From the NCBI GenBank assembly GCA_022606425.2, contig JAHDVF020000463.1, forward strand, positions 1-64,000: 64,000 nucleotides of DNA, in the 5' to 3' direction. Positions 35,185 through 44,144 of the stretch are shown piece after piece (position 1 is the stretch's first letter; each line of letters begins with the position of its first letter). The notes beneath the pieces were generated by a model. It was not told the DNA's origin. It searched no databases and saw only the letters and a program-made list of their open reading frames with translations. The position numbers were made by a program, and so were the translations under genes. The DNA comes from Lepidostoma basale. Taxonomy: Eukaryota; Arthropoda; Insecta; Trichoptera; Lepidostomatidae.

Positions 35185-37518
35185 GTACATAACAGGTCGT
35201 TTGGACCCAATTACTGTGTACAATTTTTATTTTTAGCTATTATATTGATTCTCGTGACATGCGATAGGTAGCCAATCTATCGCCATTTTATTGTCACGTG
35301 AATTCTACACCAGACCAAAGACAGTGTGACAATCACACTGCCATCGCCGGGAATCGAACCCAGGACCTTCGGCATGGAAGTCAGAGCTCGTAACCACTCT
35401 GCCACGAAGGTCGTCATTACTGAGTTTAAGCCGTTGTATATTATTCTAGATTGTCCTCTCTTTTAAGCAACCTCTCTTAACAACAATAAGACAATATTGA
35501 ATTAAACGATAGATTGTTTTAGTTCGATATTGTATTATAGATTGTCTTTGTTCAATATGGCATTATACAGTATGTTTTTTTTAAAGGTTTGGTTTTTAAA
35601 CTGGCAACATTATTTCTACAGACTGTCAATTTGACAGTTGACAGTTGATTTGTAGTCAGTACGTTTTGCCATTTTACCATGAAGAGACTGACGCCAGAAC
35701 AGCGCTTGTAAATTGTGAAAATTTATTTTGAAAATCGTGGTTCGGTTCGCCAAACTATCGTGCACTTCGTCCATTTTAAATTGTTCGATATTGTATTATT
35801 GATTGTCTTTGTTCAATATGACATTATACATTATCTTTATTCGATATTAAAGATTGTCTTTATTTGATATTGTAGACTATCGTTATTCGATTATGTTTTA
35901 CAGGTTGTCTTAGATCGATATTGCATTATAGATTGTCGAAAGATGTATGTAAGAAGTTTTATAGAATAAAATTGGAGAGACATCTCCAGGCGTAGTCTAG
36001 TACCATATGATTTGTAGAGACATTTACAGAACATTAATAAAGATTTTCTGCTTAATGCTTTCCAATCTTAGTAGATGACGCTAGTGTAGAGTGAACTAAA
36101 ATATGTAAAGATAGGCGTGGAATCCTACCATATATACAAGTTACAAAAATTTGTCAGGCGTGGTGGTCATAAGAAAAAATGCGGAATGGGGAATGTTGTT
36201 AAACATAAAGCGATCGCTCAACCCAACCAATGACAGGTCATAAGTCCTGTAAGCGCCCCGGCCACCACATTCTGTTCCCAGAAAACAATTTACAGCTTCG
36301 TCTCTATTGAGATACAATTAATCCTTATAAAAGTGTTTATATTTATTTTTTTAAAGGCATGGAAATAATGTCCTCCATAAACGAGGTGCTCACCTCACGC
36401 GCCGACAGCGAGAACTCGCGCGGCACACTGGTACGGCTGCACGACGAGCTGCGCGCACGGTTGCAGGCCACGACGCGCGCAAACCACGCGCGCAAGCATG
36501 CGCGGCTGGAGACTGCGCGCCTCACTGCGCGTGCCCTGTCCGAAGAGCGACGCTCTCTCGAGGCGCAGGCAGCGCGCGCACGTGCCCACCTGGAGCAACA
36601 TGAGCGCGAGCACGCCGGGCATACAGCACCGGAAGAAGAGGATACTGCTCCAATTGTACTTGGAAAAGTGGACAAAAAACCGTCCCGAAAGGTAAACTAA
36701 CAAAATAACGAAAGAAAAAATGTGATGTAAAGAGATGAATGAGTTATCTATCCCACTTTCATACGAATGGAGCAATGTCCACTCTTGATTCTACGGAGTA
36801 TTCTGCCTCCTTAACGTCGGACCATTGCTCTTGTGCTCCTGGTATAATGTGTCATCTATCCCACTGCATTCCCCTCGGGCAGAGATGGACATCTTTCATA
36901 CGAATGGAGCAATGTCCACTCTTGATTCTACGGAGTATTCTGCCTCCTTAACGTCGGACCATTGCTCTTGTGCTCCTGGTATAATGTGACATCTATCCCA
37001 CTGCATTCCTCTCGGGCAGAGATGGACATCTTTCATACGAATGGAGCAATGTCCACTCTTGATTCTACGGAGTATTCTGCCTCCTTAATGTTGGACCATT
37101 GATTTTGTGAGATTTTTTTTTGTTATTAATTATTGGTATTTTTGATTCAGGCTGATCAAAAATTGGCAGCTGGACGACTTCTGAGAGAAGTCCTTCAGCT
37201 AAGGACCCGTCTAGCAGCACTTGAAAGAAGGATTCAATCTGAAGCCAGGGTGAGTCCTTCACTTCTCAATATAACAACTTACCATCACTCTTTTTCCCTC
37301 GAAGGGTCTGCAGAATTGATGGAACGCAATACCGTTCATTTCTGACACATTTCTTTAGGTTTTTATTACATTCATAACAAATAAATTGATGTTTTTATTT
37401 ATTATTTCAGCGTAAAAAACAATCTGAAGATGAACTATCCGTTCTTAGGGCGGCCGTGTCTAGGAACCGCGGTAAGAGAGTGGACAGAGTCCTCAAGCCA
37501 CTAGTAACCAATCACTAG
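26429..37518 (+). CDS. Five-exon gene, 217-residue coiled-coil protein, not recognised
   Basis: Exons 26429-26497, 28804-28846, 36357-36691, 37151-37249 and 37411-37518 join with agreeing phases (654 nt with stop). The first exon starts 9 nt after a strong acceptor and reads MSFKVKRSNVRFQLGPLQKP. Exon 2 is a 43-nt mini-exon; it is the only piece found that bridges the phase-0 end of exon 1 and the phase-1 start of exon 3, but the assignment is inferred. Exon 3 encodes SSINEVLTSRADSENSRGTL and a long Arg/Ala/Glu-rich helix. Exon 4 (ADQKLAAGRLLREVLQLRTR) and exon 5 (to LKPLVTNH-stop) continue the coiled coil. No membrane segment or enzyme motif is seen; a structural role is likely but unproven. 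Exon 3 is very GC-rich (many CGC and GCG codons) against its AT-rich surroundings. A possible AATAAA lies at 37963. Confidence 0.68.
26515..27108 (-). repeat. Sat97 array, reverse orientation (about 6 units)
   Basis: Units share GGTGGACCGCCACACTCTTC and GTGTCGTGCACTGTTCCTGC; this array carries the longer variant TGTTCCCGCTTCTAACAC. It begins about 18 bp after the donor of the first coding exon. Confidence 0.93.
27293..27795 (-). mobile_element. LINE-E 3' end, minus, longest copy
   Basis: Tail complement (AAATC)n at 27293-27310, then the body to GAAACGCAGTGGGATAGAGC at 27753-27772. This last part and the ACCAGAAACGCATGAGAGAT block both match the Sat137 unit. Confidence 0.8.
27796..28010 (+). 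other. Intron end preceding original splice acceptor
   Basis: Unique sequence that ends TTTGTGTTTCCGCAG at 27999-28013, a good splice acceptor. In the undisrupted gene this would have preceded the mini-exon now at 28804. Confidence 0.5.
28011..28807 (-). mobile_element. LINE-B insertion with 7-bp duplication across a splice acceptor
   Basis: Antisense LINE-B, 5'-truncated, from (TAAC)n tail complement at 28017-28030 to the RMYEVCMRNDLMMNVNKSKV region at 28740-28800. Codons are mostly open: [40 protein letters not shown] and [20 protein letters not shown]. The direct repeat CAGTGCC flanks it at 28011-28017 and 28801-28807; AG of this word is the acceptor dinucleotide. Confidence 0.88.
28847..29040. 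other. AT-rich intron sequence
   Basis: Begins with the donor GTAAAG of the mini-exon. Otherwise no feature. Confidence 0.35.
29045..29872 (+). mobile_element. LINE-B copy, plus, longest coding stretch
   Basis: Open at 29053-29649 (198 residues): [80 protein letters not shown] and RISNADIRKECRADEG. The 5' end stops just after the reverse transcriptase YADD site. A deletion before SYIWNAWMEKEW removes the KGSLRWF part. The end carries GGCGTGATGGTTTGTTTGTT. Confidence 0.88.
29873..30165. other. Unassigned intron sequence
   Basis: No supported feature. Confidence 0.3.
30166..30325 (+). mobile_element. LINE-B fragment
   Basis: Codons [20 protein letters not shown] and [20 protein letters not shown], almost the same as 1285-1410. 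Cut at both ends. Confidence 0.75.
30330..30862. mobile_element. IR-F element, copy 2 (two partial units)
   Basis: The word GCATCTTCGTCTCTATTGAG occurs at 30382 and 30823, about 441 bp apart, with the IR-F body between (CATATATACAACTTCCAAA and GCGTGCGCTTAACCCAACCA). The left unit is only its end; the right is nearly full. It also holds the part seen at 14235-14290 (GTGAAATCCAG). Confidence 0.6.
30868..31262 (+). mobile_element. LINE-B copy, plus
   Basis: [20 protein letters not shown] codons, then [20 protein letters not shown] and [20 protein letters not shown], ending SILSTYLSGETA-stop and GTTAGTTAGTTT. Frameshifted. Confidence 0.75.
31263..31398 (-). mobile_element. LINE-B fragment, minus
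   Basis: Antisense GTTAGCGATGACAACTTTAA to GTTCCAGATTTTCACCATTT, the QVDRFVYLGSMLTVERDIE region. It forms an inverted pair with the copy to its left. Confidence 0.65.
31399..31555. other. Unassigned spacer
   Basis: No supported feature. Confidence 0.3.
31560..32040 (+). repeat. Sat97 array (about 5 units)
   Basis: Plus-orientation units with GAAGCGGGAACAGTGCACGA and CCGTCTCTGCCTATTGTGTT. More diverged at both edges, better conserved in the middle, as expected when unequal exchange homogenises the centre. Confidence 0.9.
32045..32765. other. GC-richer unique segment, possible solo LTR
   Basis: The part at 32345-32745 is GC-richer, contains GAATAAATCTGGGCCCCG (a possible polyadenylation signal) and ends TTAACCCCGACAGTT, which resembles ends of Ty3-type LTRs. 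No second LTR, primer site or gag-pol is present in the window. Two 83-residue open frames show no motif. Weak call. Confidence 0.25.
32766..33001. other. AT-rich intron sequence
   Basis: Ends in (AACAAC)n at 32982-33000, next to the LINE-B tail. No gene. Confidence 0.3.
33002..33465 (-). mobile_element. LINE-B copy, minus
   Basis: Open 82-residue minus frame at 33006-33254: [59 protein letters not shown], ending [13 protein letters not shown]. The rest to [13 protein letters not shown] is in another frame. Confidence 0.82.
33466..33984. other. Unassigned intron sequence
   Basis: AT-rich with a short LINE-B-like antisense scrap at 33625-33735. Nothing else supported. Confidence 0.3.
33985..34345 (-). 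mobile_element. LINE-B copy, minus
   Basis: Starts TTTTTAACTAACTAACTAAC (tail complement). Minus frame: [40 protein letters not shown] and [20 protein letters not shown]. Very close to the copies at 28018 and 52408. Confidence 0.82.
34346..34555. other. AT-rich intron sequence
   Basis: Nothing supported. Confidence 0.3.
34560..34660 (+). mobile_element. LINE-H tail, plus
   Basis: Codons AQDRDRFTEVIVNVGGTRQ then a stop and (GAAGAA)n at 34633-34648. Same C-terminal type as 21089-21245. Confidence 0.6.
34661..35020 (+). other. Unassigned segment with short open frame and AATAAA
   Basis: A 69-residue frame (34778-34987) contains QKNTTTFQNVMKDTGAFQEP and ends by ATCAAATAAATAAAT. It could be a terminal exon or the rest of the LINE-H 3' region. 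I cannot decide and do not call a gene. Confidence 0.3.
35137..35414 (-). mobile_element. tRNA-derived SINE with 45-nt poly(A)
   Basis: On the minus strand the head (35340-35414) has an A-box-like GTGGCAGAGTGGTTA and a B box GGGTTCGATTCCC, the RNA polymerase III internal promoter. The body follows (GATTCTCGTGACATGCGATA complement). The element ends in an A run of 45, seen here as T 35137-35181. The long pure A run indicates a young copy. A short GTCATT at both sides may be part of a target-site duplication. About 280 bp in all. Confidence 0.82.
35430..35945. repeat. Imperfect minisatellite around a mariner-type fragment
   Basis: Units TTCGATATTGTATTATAGAT plus TGTCTTTGTTCAATAT occur at 35445-35585 and again at 35785-35945 on both sides of the fragment at 35675-35785. 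Confidence 0.65.
35675..35785 (+). pseudogene. Fragment of an insect transposon helix-turn-helix (DUF4817-like)
   Basis: ATG at 35679 opens MKRLTPEQRL, an in-frame stop, then IVKIYFENRGSVRQTIVHF. This matches the N-terminal helix-turn-helix leader common in insect mariner-related open frames (pattern LTPEQR-x-x-IV-x-x-Y). The stop and the short length make it a relic. Confidence 0.6.
35946..36325. mobile_element. IR-F element, copy 3
   Basis: Holds AGAGACATCTCCAGGCGTAG, CATATATACAAGTTACAAA, AACCCAACCAATGACAGGTC and the end TTCGTCTCTATTGAGATACA. It ends about 32 bp before the exon at 36357, so it forms most of the acceptor-side flank. Confidence 0.65.
36745..37100. repeat. Sat137 array, reverse orientation (about 2.6 units)
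   Basis: Reverse complement of the unit at 6232. The left end starts inside CGAATGGAGCAATGTCCACT. It fills nearly the whole intron between the exons ending 36691 and starting 37151. Confidence 0.92.
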
Positions 37519-37654
37519 TCAGTACAAGTTCAGGAGAAGACACAAAGAAAAGCAAGAGCAACATATCTACATATAAGCATACCAAACTAGTATTTTAGTG
37601 AACTAACTAATTTCTTTCTACCTTTGGAAAACACGATATTGCAGCAAATTTGAA

Positions 37655-37815
37655 ATTAAAACTTGCAAAATATAAAAAATGCAGTAGAAATGATATCTTA
37701 TAGAAGAATACGTGATAAATCTATATATGGTAGTGTCAAATGCAAAAATAACAAGTGCGAATTTAAGTGTTATGAATAAAATAATGTAAGGTTTATTAAT
37801 ATGGATTGGATACAT
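37655..37815 (+). mobile_element. Very old LINE-B relic in the 3' UTR
   Basis: AATGCAGTAGAAATGATATC, TAGTGTCAAATGCAAAAATA and GTTATGAATAAAATAATG correspond to the [10 protein letters not shown] to VMNKIMKG part of LINE-B, with many changes. Much older than the other copies. Confidence 0.55.
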
Positions 37816-37962
37816 AATGTGAATATATAATAGCAATACAAACCGTATAATTTTGATGCCATTTCATCACGACACAAGTATGTTCTCCCCCAACTCTAGC
37901 TATATTGTATGTAGTATTGTTAATGCTATGTTAAGAATGTGGAAAATCGATAAATAGGTAAA

Positions 37963-37968
37963 AATAAA
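37963..37968 (+). terminator. Candidate polyadenylation signal AATAAA
   Basis: First clear AATAAA downstream of the stop at 37518 of the coiled-coil gene, 445 bp after it. Position only; no cleavage evidence. Confidence 0.35.
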
Positions 37969-38029
37969 TCATTCGACTACATAAATTATCATTTTTTATT
38001 TGGTGGTCCTAAACAATGTTCCTTTAACT

Positions 38030-38344
38030 AGACATTAATAACATATACATATATTAAAACGATGCGAACGCATCAGGTTCATATAAGAATTAGGTATATT
38101 ATACGGAAGATAATGAATAAATAAAATTAATACGAATGAAAACGTCAGTGTTATAGAAGCTCTGTTATTCTGAAGAGAATGACATGTTTCGCCTTGCAAA
38201 TGTGACATTTGATAATGCCTTAGCAAGGGCAGTGCCATCTTGACATTATATCAAGCCGCAATGATCCTCTATATTGTCTATGGTTTGACTTGGGTTGAGG
38301 CCATGCACTTCTTTGAGTCTCCTAGGAATTCGTACCGGCCGCTC
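38030..38344. repeat. Dispersed repeat shared with 44145-44560
   Basis: TTAATACGAATGAAAACGTC and TGCCTTAGCAAGG recur in reverse or direct orientation at 44285-44340, 44460-44480 and 44507-44560. No coding region; element type unknown. Confidence 0.45.
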
Positions 38345-39010
38345 TCGTTTATCAAGTGTATTTCGATAAATTTTTGGGTTTTCTTACATTATTTCCGGTA
38401 AAATCTTTACGAGAATTCATAAAAGGTGTGAATATATATGTATTTGATAAGTCTGTGTTATAAATTTAAGTTACAGTTGATATATTTCCTGTTTTCAGTA
38501 TCACGTATCACGTGTGATTTGAAATTTCGAAGTGAGTGCTTTTTGTGTTATTAAATTTAAACAGATGTGTTTTTGTGATAAAACCATTATTTAATTAAAT
38601 CAACGTGTACTTAGGAAATTGAAAATAGCTTTGTTTAATCCACTAATTATTAAAAAACACGACATGTTTCGGAGCATACCTCCATCTTCACTCTAACCTC
38701 CATAACATGAGCTCTCGTTTATCAAGTGTATTTCGATAAATTTATGGGTTTTCTTACATTATTTCTGGTAAAATCTTTATGAGAATTCATAAAAGGTGTG
38801 AATATATATGTATTTGATATGTCTGTGTTATAAATTTAAGTTTCAGTTGATATATTTCCTGTTTTCAGTATCGCGTGTGATTTGACATTTAGAAGCGAGT
38901 GCTTTTTGTGTTATTAAATTTAAACAGATATGTTTTTGTGATAAAACCATTATTTAATTAAATCAACGTGTACTTAGTGGATTAAACAAAGTTATTTTCA
39001 ATTTCCTAAG
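38345..39010 (+). repeat. Direct duplication upstream of the P-like transposase
   Basis: About 290 bp starting GCTCTCGTTTATCAAGTGTA occurs at 38341 and again at 38710, about 93 percent alike by eye. At the 3' edge of the two copies a 31-bp piece is in opposite orientation (38615-38645 against 38978-39008). Probably 5' non-coding DNA of the transposon. Confidence 0.8.
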
Positions 39011-39266
39011 TATATAACTATGGAATTCCACAAAGTTAATGCCTTAGCGTTCAATAAGTTAAATCAATGTGTGTTATCAAAAACAAAATATTGTGTATTG
39101 AGATGTAATTCAAGCAAAATATTTCAATTTCAATTGAATAACCTCAAGTTTGCCATTTGCAGTTGTTCTTTCAATATAGATTAGTGATGTTGGATATTAA
39201 AAGTATAAATAATATATTTTTATTTAAATAAGTTACATGTTATCGTTTCGAATGTTATCATTTTAG

Positions 39267-39483
39267 ATGCCTAGAAAATGCTGTGTTCCCGGCTGCAAAT
39301 CCAACTATGCAAATCAAGGGGAATATGTCTCCGGATTCAAATTCCCCCTCGATGCCGAAATGTCCAAAAAGTGGGTGTCCTGCATTCCTCGAAAAAATTT
39401 AGTGGTCAAACGACATATGATTGTATGTTCGAAACATTTTCATACCAGTGACATCCTTACAGAGGACAAGTTTTCTTTTGGAG
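39267..39483 (+). CDS. THAP-domain exon of the P-like element
   Basis: Open from ATG (ATTTTAGATGCC context) with MPRKCCVPGCKSNY at the start and HMIVCSKHF at residues 50-58. Predicted sequence-specific DNA-binding head that recognises the transposon ends. Ends in a GTATAT donor; the reading frame continues after the intron with DQVHILPKKRT. Confidence 0.85.
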
Positions 39484-42391
39484 GTATATATTTTCTTCTT
39501 CCTTCTGTAATTAAAAGTAGTTTAAATATACAGTGATGAAATTGTGATGAAATAAAGTGAAATTATAGCTGTACTCGTATATTAATTTGAACATACATTT
39601 GAAAAAATACCGTCATAACTATATGAATTCGAATGTGCTTCAGATTTGCTATAGTTAATTTAGTAGGCACAATATGTAATGTTTTTATTTATTCGGTTTT
39701 CAGACCAAGTACACATCTTGCCAAAGAAAAGAACGCGCCTTCGAAATGGAGCAGTTCCATCGATTTTCCCAAACTTGCCTTCGTATCTTTCCAAGCCAGA
39801 GACTACTTCACGACAAGATCCTTCCCAAAGACGAGCTGATATTTTGAGGCGGTCTGACGAAGCAAACACCAATTGGCTCGTATCGGACCAAATTTCGAGG
39901 ATGGAGGATATATTGAACCAACCGCTGAAGTTCAATATCAGGAATTGGGGATCAAAAATATTTGATGATCATATTATTTTATACAAATTAAATTTCAATC
40001 GTAAAGCTTCAATTTCACATTCCATTACAATAACTGATCAATTTGATATTAAAATATTTTATAATAATAATGAGTTAGATATAAAGAAATTTCTGTGGGT
40101 TTTGGGGAAAGACTTAAAATGTGATCGGTTTTCAAAACTTGAGAATTTGTTAAGTTCACTAGACAATACAATCATAGATTCACTAACAGCCACTGAAATA
40201 GTTAATGATGTAACAACAAAATTACAACAATTATATTCTGGTACTGAAGACAAAAAAATTTTACAGTTCATTGAACAACAATTAAGTTTATGGGTTAGCT
40301 CAAAGAATAAATATTCAACAGAATTATTGATATTTAGTAGCTCAATGTTTTTTATGTATCCTGCCGCATATCGTTTTTTACGGGATTCTGGTTTGTTAGT
40401 GCTACCTCACCCAAATTACATCAAAACATTTAACGTAGGTTCTAATTGCACTGGGATAATACATAAGAAATATCTCGAAGAAACAATTAAAAGATTACCA
40501 GCTAATGAAAGGTTAGTGAATCTCTTATTAGATGAAATATATGTGAAACCAGAAGTTAATTATAAAGGTGGGAAACTCCAAGGGTTTTCTATGAATAAAA
40601 ATTTAGAATTAGCCACCACGGTGCAAACCTTTATGGTTACATCAGTATTTTCTGGTAAAACTGATGTTGTTGGTATTTTTCCTGTAAAAATTTAGATAGT
40701 CATTATTTATTGGAAATCGTCACAAAGGTTTTGGGGGTACTCAGTAATGTGGGTTATGAAATTTTAAGTGTTATTAGTGATAATAATCAGGTGAATAGAA
40801 ATTTGTTTAAAAGGATGTGTGGCGGTGTGATGAAATCAAGTATTCCCTCACCGTTTGATTCAAATAAAAAATATTTTTTTTGTTTGACACTGTTCACATT
40901 TTTAAAAATATACGAAATAACTGGTTGAACACTAGGAATTCCACATTTTATATTCCATCATTTAACAATTTTCATGAATATAAAGTATGCAAAATGGAAC
41001 ATTTAGCTAAAGTTTATGAATTAGAGAAAATGTTACCAATAAAACAAGCCTATGCATTATCTCAGAAAACATTATATCCGACAAAATTAGAAGGGCAAAA
41101 TGTTCAATTAGTTATCAATTTATTCAATGATAAAAATATAGCGGCCTTAGAGTCATATCTTGGGGAAGAATCTTCAGGTACACGGGATTTTTTAAAAATT
41201 ATTTGCGATTGGTGGACATGCGTTAATGTAAAGCATCCTGAAAAAGGTTCAAACTTACTTTTGCCTCTTGCCGAACCTATTCACAGTTTGGAGCAGAGTA
41301 GTATTCAATTCTTTTTAAAATTTTGCCAATGGTTACAAATATGGAATTCTCAAAATAGAGGCAGACTGACCAAGGAGACATATTCGGCTCTCTTCCACAC
41401 CACACAGGCAATGATAGAGCTGGTGGAATATTTATTGAATAAGTGCAATGCCCAGTATGTTCTTCTAGGAAAGTTTCAGACCGATCCATTAGAAAAACGT
41501 TTTGGTGTATATCGCCGTATGAGCGGAACAAATTATCATATCTCCGTTCAACAAATTCTAGAATCTGAGAAAAAAATTAAACTTATGGGTCTACTTAAAT
41601 TTAATTCTCATCTTTCGGGTGTTATTACCATTAGAGAAATTTTTTCATCTATGACTTCCATTGATGAAAACTCGGGAGACTTAATTTCAGATGAAGTGAT
41701 TGATGACATATTGTTATTGAGCCATGAGGTAGAGATAGATGACCTATCACATGAAGTACTCGTATATATTTGCGGGTATGTTGCAAAAAAAATTACTGAA
41801 AAGTGTCAATGCGAAGGGTGCCTGGAGATTCTGACCTCTTCTCGTGATTTGATTGTAGATTATTCATCGAACGTATCTTATTTGGAAACCTTAAACCGCG
41901 GGGGGCTTAAATATCCATCTAGTCAATCTTTGACTGTTGGTCTGGTAGCTTATCAAATTTTCCAAACATTGATAACGGAAAAGTTTGAAGTCTTTTTCCA
42001 AAACTTAAGAAATCAAAAATATGTTTTGAAGACTTTAATACTGGAAAAATTAGAAATTGATAATTTTAAATCTGATGCATGCAACATTTGTAAATCTTCC
42101 ATATTTTCACTTCTCGAAATGTCTACAACTGTATGGATAAATATTTTATTAAATAATTATTGTAAAACCAAAAATAATTTAAATTTAGAAATTAATCGAG
42201 CATCGAGTCAGAGCAATAAATATAGAAAATTATTAACACTAACCCAAATACAAAGTCCAACTAATTCCTATATATTTTTAATAAACCTTTGCATGTATTC
42301 ATGGCCTTTTTGTACATTGTTTCAGATCTACTTCTTGAAAGAAGAAGCAGCGAGTTGCAGACACTGGAACACAGCTTTATTTTATTTTTAA
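39267..42391 (+). pseudogene. P-element-like transposase with THAP domain, two 1-nt frame breaks
   Basis: DNA transposase of the P/THAP9 group. Exon 1 (39267-39483) is a THAP zinc finger: C5, C10, W36, C54, H57 and F58 fit the C2CH pattern. A 220-bp GT-AG intron (39484-39703) follows. Exon 2 starts at 39704 and soon shows GAVPSIF, the THAP-ending AVPTIF-type box. The RNase H-like core has the expected acidic sites in order: LLLDEIYVKP, then ISDNNQVNRNLF, then FDTVHIFKNIRNNW, and late TDPLEKRFGVYRR with its glutamate. Frame is lost at the A5 run 40686-40690 and at the T8 run 40874-40881; each looks one base short. The ends up to 42391 are AT-rich, and the copy is then cut by a LINE-B. No terminal inverted repeats were identified. 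Either recently dead or intact with consensus errors. Confidence 0.88.
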
Positions 42392-42392
42392 T

Positions 42393-42424
42393 ACTCCATT
42401 GTGAACGGCCGTTCACAATGGAGT
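42393..42424. repeat. Perfect 32-bp palindrome
   Basis: The sequence is its own reverse complement, centred on CGGCCG at 42406-42411, with arms ACTCCATTGTGAACGG. The right arm is LINE-B coding sequence (AVHNGV codons), the left its inversion. Confidence 0.95.
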
Positions 42425-42915
42425 TCTGGTCCCAACCCTAATGTATGGAAGCGAAGCATGGAACTGGCAGAAGAAGGATGAGAGCAGAATAAATGCGGTA
42501 GAGATGAGGTCCCTAAGACGTATGTGTGGTAGAACGATAAACGACAGAATCTCAAATGCTGATATAAGAAAGGAATGTAGAGCGGAAGAAGGTATTATGA
42601 ACAAAATTATGAAAGGATCGCTGCGTTGGTTCAGACATATGGAACGTAAGGATGGAGAAAGAATGGTTAAGAAAGTATACGTAAATGATGTAAATGGGGT
42701 ACGAAGTTGAGGCAGACCGAGGAAAACATGGCATGACCAAATTAATCAAATTTTAAAGGTTGGTCATGTTAGAAGTTGGAGGAATCAACGTACGTGTATG
42801 ACTCGTTGTATGAATGTGGAGGAAGCTAGAGAGGTTTGCCAGGATAGAGTAGTGTGGTGGTCCATTCTCTGCCTACCCCTGCGGAGAAACGGCGTAATGG
42901 TTTGTTTGTGTTTGT
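42409..42915 (+). mobile_element. LINE-B copy, plus
   Basis: NGVLVPTLMYGSEAWNWQKK-type codons, [40 protein letters not shown] and KKVYVNDVNGVRS, ending GAGAAACGGCGTAATGG with (TTTG)n in place of (TTAG)n. It truncates the 3' side of the P-like element. Confidence 0.85.
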
Positions 42916-43088
42916 TTGTTCAGTCTGTCAGTTTTCTTTGCCGATGATCTCTTTGGAATCTTAAAAACTCAATAAAATATATATTGAATACAAAAACATG
43001 TTTTCAATCACCACCCTATTCCTTCATTACACTCTTAATTTAATAAAGCTTCCATATGATATCATAACCAGCGATATTCATGTTCTTC
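42916..43088. other. AT-rich spacer
   Basis: No supported feature. Confidence 0.3.
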
Positions 43089-43495
43089 TTCATCTTCTTA
43101 TTCTTCTGATTGTAGATCTTGTGATCTGTTTATGCAGGATATCAACTTTCTTCCTGTGATGGAGACGACCAGCCTTCTCTCCATCTCTTTGGTGGTCGTT
43201 CTGGTGGTCGACGGCCCTCTGGAGTCTCATGTATCACGATATTAGGAATTCTTGCTGAATTCATTCTCTCAATGTGGTCCCTCCAGAATCATCTTCTCTA
43301 CCTATTCCAACTCACTATGTCTTCAATTTTGCAGGATTTGCGAATTTCTTCATTGGTTATTGTATCTCTAAGAGTTCTCCCCACAATAAGTCGCAATGTT
43401 CTCAATTCTGCTACTCTTAAGAGATGTTTGGTTCTGACAGTGTCTGCTCTTGCTTCGATTTTGTTAGAATTATTCATGTTTGAGAGCTAGAAATG
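43089..43495 (-). mobile_element. LINE-C-related 3' remnant
   Basis: Minus-strand reading gives KIEARADTVRTKHLLRVAE and LRTLRLIVGRTLRDTITNEE-like codons, parallel to LINE-C ESRADTVKTKSMLRTTEMKT. The tail (TTCTTATTCTTCTG complement) is at the left. Many frame breaks. Confidence 0.6.
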
Positions 43496-44140
43496 AATTT
43501 ACTCGACAAAGAACCGAGGTATCTGAGATGGCTTAGAAGGTAAGCAGACTGAAATGGCAGTGAGCAGGCCATATTTGTCGGAGGACTGACTGGTGACATG
43601 CGTTGGGAAAGGTTTACGTTCTGCAGTGGACGACGGACAACTTATTAGTCTTGTTAACTTCCATTTCACACACAACAATTGCACATGCTTTAATATGTAA
43701 AAAATATTTTCTTCTCTTTTGGATGAACTATTTTCTTATATACTATTTTTATTTTATTAAATGTACTTTTTTACATTGGATTCCTAGGTGTTTTGATACT
43801 TTGAAATAATTCGTGTTGTCATGCAATTTCTGCATAAAAATTAAATGATATAATATTATTTTGCGAAACTTGGGTTAAAATTATATAAAAATATTTCTTT
43901 GAGATATTACAATGAACATTATTTTATTTTCCATATTTTTTTCCATCGAATCAGATTTATTAAAATAAGTAATGCACATGATTTGATTGCAGGCTCGATT
44001 ATTTCGCTCGTAAAGCTTTATTAATAAATATTGAAATTTTATGTTTACTAGGAATGTCATGAAGAATCATTTGCATTCTTAAAATATATCGAATACAATT
44101 TAAAATATAATTTAAAAAAACATCGATTCATCGTAACAAA
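43496..44140. other. AT-rich spacer
   Basis: No gene or repeat found. Confidence 0.3.
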
Positions 44141-44144
44141 TCTG

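Noticed and set aside
35340..35414. tRNA gene on the minus strand
   Set aside because: It has A and B boxes but no paired acceptor stem and continues into a SINE body with a poly(A) end.
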